From: Tachypleus tridentatus | Lineage: Eukaryota > Arthropoda > Merostomata > Xiphosura > Limulidae | DNA: 64,000 bases | Assembly (NCBI RefSeq): GCF_004210375.1 | Contig: NC_134828.1 | Coordinates: 26,156,400-26,220,399, forward strand | Direction of reading: 5' to 3' | In this document: positions 1 to 12,052 of the stretch, piece by piece | Position numbering within the stretch: the first letter of the stretch is position 1 | Layout: each line of letters starts with the position of its first letter | Notes under the pieces: model-generated | Databases searched by the model: none | What the model saw: only the letters and a program-made list of their open reading frames with translations | What the model was told of the DNA's origin: nothing | Position numbers and translations under genes: made by a program

Positions 1-1402
1 CTAGTTTTGCAAGGTACGTTTACTAATTTTCTCATATCTTGGCTATCCAGTTGTTGTTTTATATTCAGACTTTTTTATTGTATTTATTATTTACTTGATT
101 TGTTTTATTTATTCTTACACAAAAATATTGTCTGATGTGGTTTTGCTTCTCTCTTCCTTTCACCATCTGATCGTTGTTCTAGCAGTTATATGTTTATTTA
201 CCTCTGTCGTTTGAACTGTAAGATAACTGTGAACTGGAACCAACTGATGTGACACAATTGTGTCACCTATTAAATCTTCTCATTTCCAGGTTTCTCATTC
301 CATAACTGCAGTAGTTCCACTGATATTACTTAGGCTAAGTGTGACCTAATGAATAACTTTTCAGGCTGTGGATCAGAAGATCCAAGCTCACACTACACAC
401 TTTCAGATGTTTGTACATTATTATATTGACAGTCAATCTTGGTATTCACTGTGGAGTTCAAGTGGTAACAGGTGTTGCTGATTGTCTGCCTTCTTTATAA
501 TTAGAAGTTTAAAATAATGAATTGGTGTACCAGAATCCTAAGGGTCTCTGACCTGACTGTTTTTCCAATATGTGTATTAAAGTACTTTCCATGTTGAAAT
601 TACTACAGTCAGTTACCACATTGCTTAAATGCACATACTTAATAATAAGTCCTGTCTTCAGTCAAGTTTCGGCTTGTCATTTTCTACTGTCAAGCTATGA
701 ACATTCCTTTTTTAAACCCATTTCTTTAGTATTTTGGAACTTTTTTTTTCCCAGTATTCACTGGATTATAGACCATCAATCATTCTCAATATATATGTTC
801 CACAGTAGATTAATCCCCAATTTATACCAACTTGTACAAATCTCTATTCTACTTCTTGAAATTATTCTACCCTCACTCCAGTAGGGCATGACACTGAGTC
901 AGAGCCAAACAATACAAGTCTTATGGAATGACCAGTCAAAGAATTAATTGAAGCATACAACCTTCTTGCATCAAACTTTATAATAATTTACTGACGACAT
1001 CAGAACACCTGCATGAAAAGTGAATTATAGATATTTTTTATTGTGATGTCAGAAAAACATGTAGGTTCAAGAAGGTTTAATAGAAGATGATGAAACCCCA
1101 TAACATGAACACTTTTAAAAGATGGACTTTCTTCTGTGTGGAATGATGGTTTAATTCTTCAAGTTGTATCATCATTCTCAGTTTATCCTTGCAAAAGAAA
1201 GGTTCACCTTTCAAAAGTGCTCAAGTTACAGGATATTTCTAACCATCGTTCAGTTATCTGTAGTTGCTTATCAAGTTCTTCAAAGTTGTTTCAAAGTCTG
1301 TTGAAAATACCTTTCTCTTTGCTCTCTTATAAATAAAAGAAAATGTTATCTACAAGCCCATGGTAGCTTTTAACACTCCCTACCTAAAGACGTTTCTAGT
1401 CC
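1..1402. other. AT-rich sequence, nothing recognised
   Basis: No ORF here resembles a known protein; the longest (570-884, +) is leucine/serine/phenylalanine-rich and looks like chance translation of AT-rich DNA. No repeat family from elsewhere in the window is recognisable. Confidence 0.5.
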
Positions 1403-1425
1403 TGATTTCTCCAAGCCTGTTCCCC

Positions 1426-1460
<35 letters not shown>

Positions 1461-1484
1461 TGGGAATCTCGTTAATCCATTCAT
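1403..1484 (-). repeat. Dispersed fragment of 28S rRNA gene (antisense)
   Basis: About 80 bp read as the complement of a very conserved part of the large-subunit rRNA gene. It covers the stretch whose sense strand contains ACGAGATTCCCACTGTCCC, then the TAGCGAAACCACAGCC segment, with only a few differences. This is the neighbourhood used as target by R-type retrotransposons (R1, R2 and relatives). It is far too short to be a working rRNA gene and is flanked by unrelated AT-rich DNA. A second copy of almost the same segment, same orientation, is at 30077-30147. Identification is from memory of the rRNA sequence. Confidence 0.8.
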
Positions 1485-2979
1485 TAATGGATTTAAATGG
1501 CAATTTCATTTAAATACAAAATTATTAGCCTAATATTAATAACCTTTCAAGTTGCTCTGGGGCCTATTAGGTCCCACTTTTCATAGGAGTGTTAATCAGC
1601 TAGGTATATTAACTGTACAAGAACATTTCTCCACTTTATTTGGTATCTTTATGTTTTAGCTTTTTTGTTTATAAGTTATTTGCACTTTGTATCTTGAAAT
1701 TTGAAATGAGAGACAAGAGAGAATGTAAACATCACCTATCAACAAATCTTTAGCTGCTCTAACAAATAGTTGGATGTCATAGTTACTCTTATAATACAGC
1801 CCATAAGTGCAAAATGTGATTTTGTTGCAATGGAACACAAACAATGGACATTTAGATTTACAACTTTGGCAGCTTACCACAAAAGTTCACCTGGCCTAAT
1901 TTTATGGTCAAATGCTGACAGGCAATTCCTTTTTATGCATGGATTTTCTTTGTGGCTCAATCACGTATACATCTTAGTTGAACATGTGTTACTATCACAT
2001 GTACCTATTTTTAGTTAGTTGTAGTTTTTTTTATTGGTATTTGAATGTCCTAGTTAGTTGGAAATGTGTATTATTCATGAAATTGTTTTTAGTAAGTGGC
2101 AAGACTATTTTTCTACACAAATATTTTATTTTGTTTTTAGTTGTGGTTCTTCACTAGCCAACCTTATACTTGTTTTGTTTTTTACAAATTAATTCATGTT
2201 TATTTCTTGTTAGGTAATTCTTAAACAATCCTTTACACCCAGAATCCTGGACCTTTTCTGTTTATTTCTGCTCCTGCACCTAATATTATTTCTACTCTCT
2301 TTCTAATTTTGACTTTCAACTAATTTATTTTTAATATTTTCTTTGTTCATTTTTGCACAAGTTTAAACTGTCACTTGAACAAAATTGATATTTTAAGTTC
2401 TTAACTAGACTTACTACTTTTTGAGAACAGCTGTTTAATGAGATAGTGTTATAATCTTTCCTTTCACCAGAACTTCTTGTATGCCATCTCTAGTTCAAAA
2501 TGCTTCTTATTTTATGCTTGTTGAAACTGTGGCTTTTATCCAAATTCTATAAGTTTAGAATCTTCCATGTGTTAGGTTACAACATTAGTAGGACTAGCAA
2601 ATTACCTGTGGTGCAAGTGCATTAGATCTGCATGCAATGTATTCAGGCCTTCATATGGCAAAATGGGAAAATCATGACTGCTATTGCAAATCTACATGCA
2701 CACAATATAAAAATTTTACTAAGTTGGGGGTTGCATATTGCATAATAAAAAACGTTTTTCCAGTATCATGCATATAAGCAAGAGCTTCATCATTGTATGA
2801 TGTTTATCAGTTTCTTTCCTTTCTGGTTGACATCAGTAAAACAAAACAAAACTGAATTTCTCATGCTGCCTTATTTGTTGTTTACTACATTATAAAATCA
2901 TCCACTCCAGATTCATCAAGTGTCTGCTTCTCTTACAGTAATCAACAGTAGATTTCTAGAATAAAGTTATCTTCTTTAA
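1485..2979. other. AT-rich sequence, nothing recognised
   Basis: Only short spurious ORFs (for example 1770-2018, + and 1656-1880, -, which overlap each other). No splice-bounded coding segment or known repeat was seen. Confidence 0.5.
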
Positions 2980-3098
2980 CCTTCCCAATGGCTCAGCTAT
3001 GTCTACGGACTAACAATGTTAGAAACCGGGCTTCAATGCCCATGGTAGGCAGAGCACAGACAGCTTATTGTGTAGGTTTGTGCTCAACTTCAAACAAA
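2980..3098 (+). mobile_element. SINE family C copy
   Basis: About 119 bp: a tRNA-like head (GGCTCAGCTATGTCTACGG, then the GTTAGAAACC and GGCTTCAATGCCC segments), followed by the family-C body GCAGAGCACAGACAGC and the tail GTTTGTGCTCAACTTC. It is flanked by a 9-bp direct repeat, CTTCTTTAA (2971-2979 and 3099-3107), as expected for target-primed retrotransposition. Confidence 0.75.
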
Positions 3099-3107
3099 CT
3101 TCTTTAA

Positions 3108-4272
3108 TGAAAAAAGAGCAACAACTAGTATCAGAAGTGGACATAAGTTTAAGTAATCTTTCCATTCCTACTCCAGGTGATGCATGACCAAAACCCTCTA
3201 CTTTCTTTTTTCTTTAGTTAAATGAATGAGTTTGTCACGTAAATAAAGTTGTGCATTGGCTTGTGTATTTTAAATCGCACCCTCTTTCCTTTAAATGAGG
3301 GGGGAAAGAAATGATCTTAAGTAATATCATTGTCATTTATAAAGAATGAATTGTAAAATAATGTGAAGTGACAGCTAAGATGAAAAATAGGAAAATTGCT
3401 TATGATATAAAAGTTTGGATGCTTATTTTCAGTTCCATTTCTGCTGGTGACAGTAGCCAAACTAAAACTGAAAAAGGAAGTTTTTTTGTGTGGCAACATC
3501 AGAAAAACTTCCACTTGCAAACTAATATAGTGACAATATGAAATATGTGTTAAAACATTTTGTGTTGAAAACAATAAGTTTTATTATGAAATGTAATTGA
3601 TTTAGTTGATATTTTAGTTCAAAAGTCTTATTATGTTCTAGACCTTATTTTAACTTGATTTCCATAATTGTTAAAATGTTTGTGACCTTAACAATATTGA
3701 GTGTCCACAGAAATATGTTTCTTTCTTTGACCATGTAAATTTTTTTTCTATTTTATTTCATTTTCTTTAGTTGTGTGCTAATGTTAATGATTCTTAATGT
3801 GAATAAAAAATTATTGAGTGAAATGTTCTTTCATTATAACTGAAGTTAAAGAAACTGATAGTTTTCATTCTTTTTTTTTTTGGCATTTTATAATGTTTAG
3901 TTTACCCTCTAAAAGACTTAAGCTTGGTGGTTACACTTCTCACATTTTTAAGCCTACTATTAAATATGTTTGGAAAGAAAATGCAAATAGAAATGTTGGG
4001 TAAAAGCAAACTTTTCAGGAGAAATATTTTGTATGAATTATACACCTGTGATCTACTATAGTTCATTGTAATCTTTACTGTGGTTTTCAAAAGTGCATGT
4101 GATTACAGAGTTTAAGGTTTCATTCATTCAGAATGCATGATTTTTAATGACCAAACATAAAAGGAAGTAATTTTATATAGATAAGGAAGATTTCTACAGT
4201 TTTGTAATTCATACAGGTGTGGTTTGAGAAAGAAATAATCTGGCTGGTCAGCTTTTGGTCTTCCATTCTCAC
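3108..4272. other. AT-rich sequence, nothing recognised
   Basis: Short ORFs only (3317-3574, -; 3818-4003, +). Neither has a recognisable domain or convincing splice signals. Confidence 0.45.
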
Positions 4273-4363
4273 CTCTTCAGTGGATCTCAAATTTTTATAA
4301 ACTCCTGCCAGCTCAGACATATTTACCATAACATTTGGACTATAACAACTTTCCAGCCATGAG
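4273..4363 (-). CDS. Candidate internal coding exon of unknown gene (weak)
   Basis: On the minus strand, a pyrimidine-rich TTTTCAG acceptor precedes 91 bp of open sequence (one leading base plus 30 codons) ending in GAAGAG followed by GTGAGA, a good donor. The translation, beginning SWLESCYSPNVMVNMSELAG, has normal amino-acid composition, unlike the low-complexity ORFs around it. I do not recognise the protein, and no partner exon was found on this strand nearby. It could be an exon of a gene extending toward lower coordinates, or chance. Confidence 0.2.
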
Positions 4364-5166
4364 CTGAAAATGTCAAACAAATCATGTTCGAGTTAATAAA
4401 GTGTAGAGGTATATTTTAAAACCTTTATTATAATATTAAAATTATAAAACAATAAAATTGTATATTTTAAAACATTTTATTCTTTATAAACAGTTCCACT
4501 CTTGTTGACATAGACTGTATTTCCTTGTTTATTTATGTAAATAAAATTATGGTATATATATTAAGAAATTAAAACCTTTCCCTGACATAACCATTCTCTT
4601 TGGGAGTGATTTGGTGAAAGTCCAGTTTGCTTCACTAAGATACAAGTTTCATATTTTCCCCATTTTTAAATTTTACTCTGCAAACTTTATGAGAATATTA
4701 TTATTTTCTCTGTGAGATGGAACTGTGAGAATAGGTATGTGTTTTATGAGAAATATAATAAAAGTTTATGAAAATTATTGATTTACCTGACTATTTTCAC
4801 CTTACGAAGGTCACTGACTGTTATGTATAAAAATCATTACTTTTGACATACTATTTATGGGTAAAACATTTGTAGTTTCAGTCACTAACTACTAAATAAT
4901 GGTAATTATAAGGTTGATGTGTCATTTTTATCTGCAAACTTTCACTATACCACGCATAATGTCATAAAAAAAACTGATAAAAGTCCACAGTAATGCAATA
5001 CAAGAATATAACTTGAAAAATGCATACAGTATAAAGCCCTATAGTTGGTAGTTACTAATAGTTGCCGATAAAGTAAATTATCAGGTAGGCATTAGCACTG
5101 CCTATGTAGGGATGTTGGAATTTTTTATTCAAATGGTATTTTAAATATCTCCTCAAATAGGTCATC
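4364..5166. other. AT-rich sequence, nothing recognised
   Basis: No ORF with recognisable similarity and no known repeat seen. Confidence 0.45.
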
Positions 5167-5179
5167 AGAACCCTACAAT

Positions 5180-5433
5180 GGCCAAGCATGTTAAGGCGTG
5201 CGACTCGTAATCTGAGGGTCGCTTGTTCTCGAATCCACATGACACCAAACATGCTCGCCCTTTCAGCCGTGAGGGGCGTTATAATATGACGGTCAATCCC
5301 ACTATTCGTTGGTAAAAGAGTTGGCGGTGGGTGGTGATAACTAGCTGCCTTCCCTCTAGTCTTACACTGCTAAATTAGGGACGGCTAGCACAGATAGCCC
5401 TCGAATAGCTTTGTGCGAAATTCAAAAACAAAC
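5180..5433 (+). mobile_element. SINE family A copy (tRNA-Thr-like head)
   Basis: A tRNA-like head (GGCCAAGCATGTTAAGGCG, ACTCGTAATC loop) is followed by the family-A body: CATGCTCGCCCTTTCAGCCG, CAATCCCACTATTCGTTGG, TAGCTGCCTTCCCTCTAGTC and AAATTAGGGACGGCTAGC, then a CAAA-rich tail. Flanked by a perfect 13-bp target-site duplication, AGAACCCTACAAT (5167-5179 and 5434-5446). The B-box segment is altered (TTGTTCTCGAATCC) and the body lacks a short GTAGCCCAA segment present in other copies. Confidence 0.9.
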
Positions 5434-5446
5434 AGAACCCTACAAT

Positions 5447-7321
5447 ACCATACAGTTTCTTTTTATAACAATCGCTACGTAATCTCCGAGTTACGAATTC
5501 TGGTAATATCCATAAATATCATAACAGAAGTTTGAATTTTTGGTTCTCTCTCTTCTCTTTATCTTTTATTACATGATAATTCAAAAAGCAAAACAATGGC
5601 ACCAACTAATTTCACCGAGGTGGCAGTTTTAAATGGAGTATCTGCTTTTATGAGTATTATTAACTAGTAATTTTTAAAAAAATCATAGTACTAGTGTAAA
5701 CGATGTTACCATTACCCCTTGAAGTTAGCTTTCTTACAGAAATTGGTTGTTTCTTTAAAAAGCTCAAGTACAGGGTGAAATGAGAATTACAAGCCAACCA
5801 GTAATAGATAAACAATAAATATTACAGTTGAAACTTCAATGTATTAGAACGCGGTAGGGACGATGCAAATGCCACCTCTACACATACTTCCTTTTTTGAA
5901 AAGTTTTTTCTTAACTTTTTCAGAAGATAAAAACTACGCGTTGATGGAGTCAGTCCTAGATAACAAGCTAAGTCTACTCACATGAGAGAAAAACCCGTAA
6001 AACTGCATTAAATTGTCAGATGCCTTATAAGTTCGGTACCATTAACAGTATCGTTGTCTGTAATATTTAATATTTTCTACCTTTAACAGCCGAGGATGTA
6101 CTTTTTATGAAGGCTCATTTATAACCAAAAATCGAAGGCAGTCGAGAAGGCCCCTTGTGTAGCTATGCGCTTAACAAAAAAAAAAACTTTCTGAAAGTAC
6201 TTACAAAGATGTGACTGGCCTCTTACTGAGCAGTTGTATGTTAATAAAAATTATTTTAAATAATTTCATGTTAATACTAAAACCTGTACGCAATTAAGAT
6301 TATTGTATTCTAATTTCTTATAAATTGAGGTATTAGTAAGTGCCCTTTAGAATTGGAATTTCAAAAGACCTTTGGTACTGAGTTCTGGAATTTCACACTT
6401 GAATTTATTTAATCATGTTAATAATAATTGTCTAAAATTTTGTCGACAGCCAGGTTACCCAAATGATGATCAGTATAGGTTACATTTATTTTGGTTTATT
6501 GATATAACATTGTGTTAACTGATTCTTTATTGTGGTAGAAACTGAAATTGCAAGGAGAAACAGCTGTATATTCAATAAAACTAAAATGAAATTTGACTTA
6601 ACTAGTTAAAGATACGAGGCTTTACATAGTCTTAACTTAAAGTAAAATCACCATTTATTTATCAAACAAAACAAGTCGAAGGATGAATTCATATCCACTC
6701 AGATACTATTTTCTATAATAAGGAAGAAAAAAAAACGAGGCTCGAATTCTTTATCTTAATTTGAAGATATATTTTGTAGATATTTTTTCCTACACTAAAA
6801 GCACGTGGTATTTCCAGGTAAAACGAAATTAATTCCAGAACAATATGATAGATCTACTTTATGAAGAATATTCAGACAAGATACGGATTATGAAATATTT
6901 AATATTATATCTCTAAGAAACTGAATCGTGATAATGAAGGAAAACACGAGATTGGGCACGTGGTGAAACGTAAAAAACAATGTATATTTAAAGAGACATG
7001 ATATAAATACGGTGTAGGCATTTGTTTTTATTTACAAGGAATAATAAATTTTACACGATCTTCTGTTTGCAACCAGTTAGGTGAAATTCACATACCAGAC
7101 TGTCTAAATCCAGCATTCTTTACTTTATAATAAAAATATTTTTGTACCTAGAGTTTATTATATTATTCATGTATTTTATCGTCTTCATTCAAACGTAGAT
7201 GGTGCAATAGCCACCTGACTGACCACTGGGTGACGCTACTATTGACAACCTGGAATAATATGCAGTCCTGCCGAAATAACCCACTTTTTTGGCAAAACTG
7301 CTTTGTTCTTGTAGGAATATC
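5447..7321. other. AT-rich sequence, nothing recognised
   Basis: No coding segment, RNA gene or known repeat family identified. Confidence 0.45.
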
Positions 7322-7533
7322 CCGGTTGCACCAAGCATGCTCGACCTTTCAGCCGTGGGGGCGTTATAATGTTACGGTCAATCCCACTATTCGTTGGTAA
7401 AAGAGTAGCCCAAGAGTTGGCGGTGGGTGGTGATGAGTAGCTGCCTTCCCTCTTGTCTTACACTGCTAAATTAGGGACGGCTAGCGCAGATAGCCCTCGG
7501 GTTGCTTTGCGCGAAATTCAAAAACAAAACAAA
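7322..7533 (+). mobile_element. SINE family A, 5'-truncated copy
   Basis: Begins at the junction GGTTGCACCAAGCATGCTCG and continues through the whole conserved body to the CAAAAC-rich tail; almost all of the tRNA-like head is missing. This is consistent with a 5'-truncated retrotransposition or later deletion. Confidence 0.85.
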
Positions 7534-7867
7534 CTTGTAAGAATAATAATAAAAAAGTACAAAGGCACTTAGAATTAAATCAGCTAAACGGCTTTCTCAA
7601 ATATGCGTTATATTAAACCCGCACTCATAAAGAATAAACGATAAATTTAGGATATATATATGATATTAATTCAATAAAAAAAAAACATATGCTGCAATTT
7701 CCTCGCTTTTGCACTCCAGATTTGCTCACATAAATCAATAAACTTTTAATTCACATTATGACCAACGAATGCACTAATTTTCTCTCTGTTGAAAACGCAT
7801 ATCACACATACGTTACGATTCTTGAACAAAGAAAAGTTAAGTAAAAATATCATTAGCCATTCAAATA

Positions 7868-8150
7868 TTATGTCCAGTATGGCCAGGTGGTTTAAGGCGT
7901 TCGACTTGTAATCTGAGGGTCGCGGGTTCGAATCCCCCTTGCACCAAACATGCTCGCCCTTTCAGCCGTGGGGGCGTTATAATGTACGGTCAATCCCACT
8001 ATTCGTTGGTAAAAGAGTAGCCCAAGATATAGCAGTGGGTGGTGATGGCTAGCTGCCTTCCCTCTAGTCTTATACTGCTAAATTAGGAACGGCTAGCGCA
8101 GATAGCCCTCGAGTAGCTTTGCGCGAAATTAAAAAAACAACAGCAACAAG
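7868..8150 (+). mobile_element. SINE family A copy
   Basis: Full-length: A-box-like GGCCAGGTGGTTTAAGGCG, perfect B-box GGTTCGAATCC, conserved body and an A/C-rich tail. An 11-bp direct repeat, CCATTCAAATA, flanks it (starts 7857 and about 8152). Confidence 0.88.
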
Positions 8151-8162
8151 AACCATTCAAAT

Positions 8163-9900
8163 AAACATGGGGAAAAAAAACCTTACAGAACTGCAAGCAA
8201 ACACTGCAAAACTCTTTAACAAATTACATCACGGGACACAAAAAAAAATCCTTTAACACTTATATAACACATCACAATACCCTTCAACATGAAAATAGTC
8301 AAATAGGAATATTATTTAAATTCGCACACAACATCCTTTAACAGAAATAAAGACATCAACCAAGCATACTATACACGATTAAAACATCTTTGCATTAAAA
8401 TCATGGTACGTAATACATGAAAAATAACCTCTTAACATCTATAACATCTTATATAAAATAAAAATGAATCTTTTGTCACACCCATAAGCAAAAGAAGCAT
8501 TTTAACATACATGGTGAAATATTTTAAAACAAATTAAAATAATCTCACGTAAAAAAATACAGACAAAAAACTTTAAATAATACAAAAAATCTTTTTAAAA
8601 AAGCTTAACCCTTCGTGAAGAACATAATAAAATATACTCAGATATAGACAAAAGTTGCATTTAAATTAAAGTAATGTTCAATTTATTCATCATTCTATGG
8701 AGACATTCTATCTTAAATTAGGGTACACTTCACTTTCAGTTTTTGAGTACCAAAAGTACTTTCAGTGATTAATTTATCTCACATGTTACAGCTATTTATT
8801 CTTAAAGCCCTTACCTTGTAAAATTTTATGACTGCTACTAACTTCTGAATGTTTATAATCAGAACAGCACTTAAAGATTCATTTCTAATAATTCTGGTGT
8901 CAGTTCAATACACTTTCTATGGTCTGTCAAATACCTAGCTTGGAGTTTCAAAACCATACTCACTTTTTTGACATATGTGTATGTCTATAATTCAGACCTT
9001 TCTTGGCGGGTGAGGTTCTTATCTGGTAGTCATTGAATCGCTTGTCATGTTCACATATTTAAATACACTCCTTTGCCAGTTAATTATTCTATCTTAACTG
9101 GCAAAATTTGTATTGAGAGTGCAAGATCAAACGAATTCCGACTAGTCAGAAAGTCAGCTCTTGTGTAGGTTGAAAGATGATCATAACTTCCTGGTTATAA
9201 TCATTACTTTTCTCTAAATCTATCTCTATAGGCAGAATAATTGATGGATTGCCTTCATCAAGTGACATTTCTACATAATTTATACATGTTCATACTATGA
9301 ACAATCATAAGACATTTATTTTTAGTGTTCATGAACTTCTCAGTCCAGAGGCGTCTTTGGGTCTTCACTTGACTAATACTTAATTAGCTGTGCTGCTCTC
9401 TGTTTTAATTTCTGTTATAATAACTGGCATTATTACCATACAGCCTGGGTCAGTTATCTCCACTACCGTATGATGTCACACAAACTGTACCTTGTTTTAT
9501 TAGGAAACGAACAGGGTCAAGACACGAAAACGGGTTCCTACAAACATGAGCTGAATTGGGTTAGGCAACACTAACCCTTACTTTTTATTGTTAGAATCTG
9601 CTAGTATTTTCATTGTTTTTCTAGATTTTATTCCAGTTAAAACTTTAGTGCTAGTTTTATACAATTTAAAGAGTTTCACTATGTGAGCGATATTTTCTGT
9701 CTCTCTTCCCAATAAATTCGCAATCTGCATTTCATGCGCCTTTTACTGAGACAATGCTGAATATAAAATGTAAACAACTGTGTATTTATATTTATTATGA
9801 CATATAACAAATTTCGTGAATTTTGTTCATTACTAGTAGTTTCACCTTCCTCACAAATATTTTGATTTAATCCAATTGAAATATCTTGCAAGACCTGATT
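8163..9900. other. AT-rich sequence, no gene recognised
   Basis: 8160-8680 is A/C-rich on this strand, with loosely recurring CTTTAACA-type phrases that may be a very decayed tandem array. The remainder has no recognisable coding or repeat signal; the ORF at 9679-9915 (-) has no familiar domain. Confidence 0.4.
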
Positions 9901-9902
9901 AT

Positions 9903-10097
9903 TATGGGATGGCACTTGACTCGCAATATACGATTCACGGGCTCGAATCCCGTCATCAAATGTTATTAGCAGTGGAAACGTTCTAATGTGAAGCCAGTCC
10001 CATTTCTCATTGGTAAAGAACTGTCAGAGTTAACAGTAAATAGTGTTGACTAGCTATCTTTCATTTAGTCTATTACTTCTAAATTAGGGACAGCGAG
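9903..10097 (+). mobile_element. Old, degenerate SINE family A relative
   Basis: Faint but collinear similarity to family A: GGCTCGAATCCCGTC (B-box), CAGTCCCATTTCTCATTGG, GACTAGCTATCTTTCATTTAG, then TCTAAATTAGGGACAGCGAG. It is much more diverged than other copies and is interrupted at its 3' end by the younger minus-strand SINE starting at 10108. Confidence 0.6.
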
Positions 10098-10107
10098 TGG
10101 AGATAGT

Positions 10108-10370
10108 CTGTTTGTTTGTTTTTTTAATTTCGCACAAAGCTACTCGAGGGCTATCTGTGCTAGCTGTCCCTAATTTAGCAGTGTAAGACTAGAGGAAAGA
10201 CAGCTAGTCATCACCACCCACCGCCAATTCTTGAGCTACTCTTTTACCAACGAATAGTGGGATTGACCGTCACATTATAACGCCCCCACGGCTGAAAGGG
10301 CGAGCATGTTTGGCGACCCTCAGATTACGAGTCGCACGTCTTAGCACGTTTGGTCATGCCGGGGCCCGAA
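10108..10370 (-). mobile_element. SINE family A copy inserted into an older SINE
   Basis: Complement of family A, from the tail (GTTTGTTTTTTTAATTTCGC) to the head (CACGTTTGGTCATGCCGGG). Flanked by a perfect 10-bp duplication, TGGAGATAGT (10098-10107 and 10371-10380), which lies within the older SINE relative. The segment holding the Pol III B-box is deleted: GTTTGGCGACCCTCAG joins body directly to the anticodon region. Confidence 0.9.
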
Positions 10371-10380
10371 TGGAGATAGT

Positions 10381-11119
10381 AGTCCTGTAATTTTGAGAAA
10401 ATTTCCAGAATCAAATTAAATATTGTGCACCACCATTATCGAATGACAACAGGCAAAATCATGTTTTTTGGGTGTGTTTTATTTTGTTGCAAGTTTTCTG
10501 CTACTTTCCTTTTCTATGAAAATTCACTACCTGTCAAATATTTCATTGTTGATATTGAGACATTTTCTCAGAAATATAACGAAAATAAAACGCACACAGT
10601 ATCTTCAAACAATACTTCATCGGCCAATAATCAAAATTAACTTCATATTGCAAAGTACTAACATCCAGACCAAATCCTTTATTTTGATTCATATGTGGTT
10701 AAATAGTTATGTTATTTGTGTAACTGATCTAGTTGTGCTATTTAATACTCATGAATGGTTTCATATAATATTTTTAGTGCCATATGACAACTAAAAGGCA
10801 AACATAGACTCAAAATTATTTCATAACTATCTTTGGTCACTATTTGAAGCTACTACTTGTTAGCTACAGTAAATTATTTCCATCTAGGGGCCATCAATCT
10901 TAATATTCTTTTTTTTTTTCTCTTTATACTCATAAGTAATCATTGACAGGATTCTGTTAAATTAAAACTTTTCAACTAAAATTCTCGTGAGTATTAATGC
11001 TCATGTTGTTACTACAGTATATATCAATACACATCAATGAAACACAATTCTCTCACTTCATGTAGAAGAGTTATATGTTTTTCAGCAGTTCCAGAAAAGA
11101 TCAAACAAAGAGTTTGTTA
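10381..11119. other. AT-rich sequence, nothing recognised
   Basis: Two overlapping low-complexity ORFs (10425-10640, 10468-10794, +), not convincing as genes. Confidence 0.45.
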
Positions 11120-12052
11120 TACACCCTTGTGCAAAATAATTGAAACAAATGGTCATTTTACAATATTTTCAGCATGGCGTCATTAGCTGTGTTTTGCAGT
11201 ACGGTCGATCTATTTTGGTGATATATGTCGAAATTTTGAGGAATATTACATCATTCGAAATTGCGTTAGAAGGGCAATGAGACCAGTCAAAAAACGACTT
11301 CTTACCAACTCAATGAAGAAAAAGCAGTAACAATGGGGTCTGAAATACAAGAACTGGTCGCAAGAACAATGGAGGAAGGTGTTATTCAGTGACGAGACTC
11401 ATTTCTTCGTACAGGATCAAAGAAGTCTGCATGTTTGCAGAATCTCTAGGTAAGAAACTTCGAGAATCTCACATCAATCAGTTTGTAAAACATCCCTTGA
11501 AGAAGATGTTTTGAGGCTTTTATAGCTACTATGGCGTCGGAGGCTTACATATCGTAGAAGATATGATGCGAGGACCACAGTACATCGAAGATTTGTTAAG
11601 AAGAGTCGTTCCAGAATTGAAAAAGAGATTTCCAGATGAATCTGTCATTTTTCAGCAAGAACTGGCTTCGTGCCACACATCGAAACTTGTCAAGAATTTT
11701 ATGACTGCACCGCGAATAAAGGTGCTGGGCTGGCCTGGAAACTCTCCGGACTTAAATCCTATTGAAAATCTTTGGACGATTTGTAAAGAAAGACTTCGGG
11801 GAAAATACTGTACTACGAAAGATAAGCTAATTGAGGCCATAATTGAGGTGTGGTACCGCGTTCCAAAAATTAGTAAAGATTGCAGTCAACTTGTGGACTC
11901 GATGCCAAAGCGGATTAATGATCTTCTGAAAAATAAAGGCGGTCATGTCATGTATTAATTTGTGAGTAATTTTTGGATTATCAGAAGTAAAACGCAAAAA
12001 ATTGAAAAAAATCGTAATTTTCCGTCTTGTTGATTTAATTTGCACAATGGTA
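11120..12052 (+). mobile_element. Decayed Tc1/mariner-family DNA transposon
   Basis: About 930 bp bounded by the inverted terminal sequence ACACCCTTGTGCAAAAT (11121) and its degraded counterpart ending TTTGCACAATGGTATA (about 12052). The interior encodes a transposase broken into pieces. The first catalytic block (FSDETHFFV) is near 11390 in a different frame from the main C-terminal ORF at 11563-11958. Length and motif order fit Tc1-like elements, which duplicate TA on insertion. It cannot be autonomous. Confidence 0.85.
11563..11958 (+). pseudogene. Tc1-like transposase, C-terminal part
   Basis: 131 codons of the DDE superfamily catalytic domain. The block usually read as QQD-x-A-S-C-H is here QQELASCHTS, so the second catalytic Asp is replaced by Glu. 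The third acidic block is intact (GNSPDLNPIENLW, Glu in PIE). The C-terminus SMPKRINDLLKNKGGHVMY matches the usual end of Tc1 transposases. The upstream third (DNA-binding helix-turn-helix region and the first Asp) is missing from this frame because of frameshifts and stops between 11240 and 11560. Transposase function in catalysis of cut-and-paste movement is known for the family; this copy is inferred dead. Confidence 0.88.

Noticed and set aside
570-884. 104-codon ORF near the window start
   Set aside because: Low-complexity translation of AT-rich DNA with no splice context, conservation mark or domain.
1403-1484. A functional rRNA gene
   Set aside because: Only about 80 bp of 28S is present, in AT-rich unrelated surroundings.
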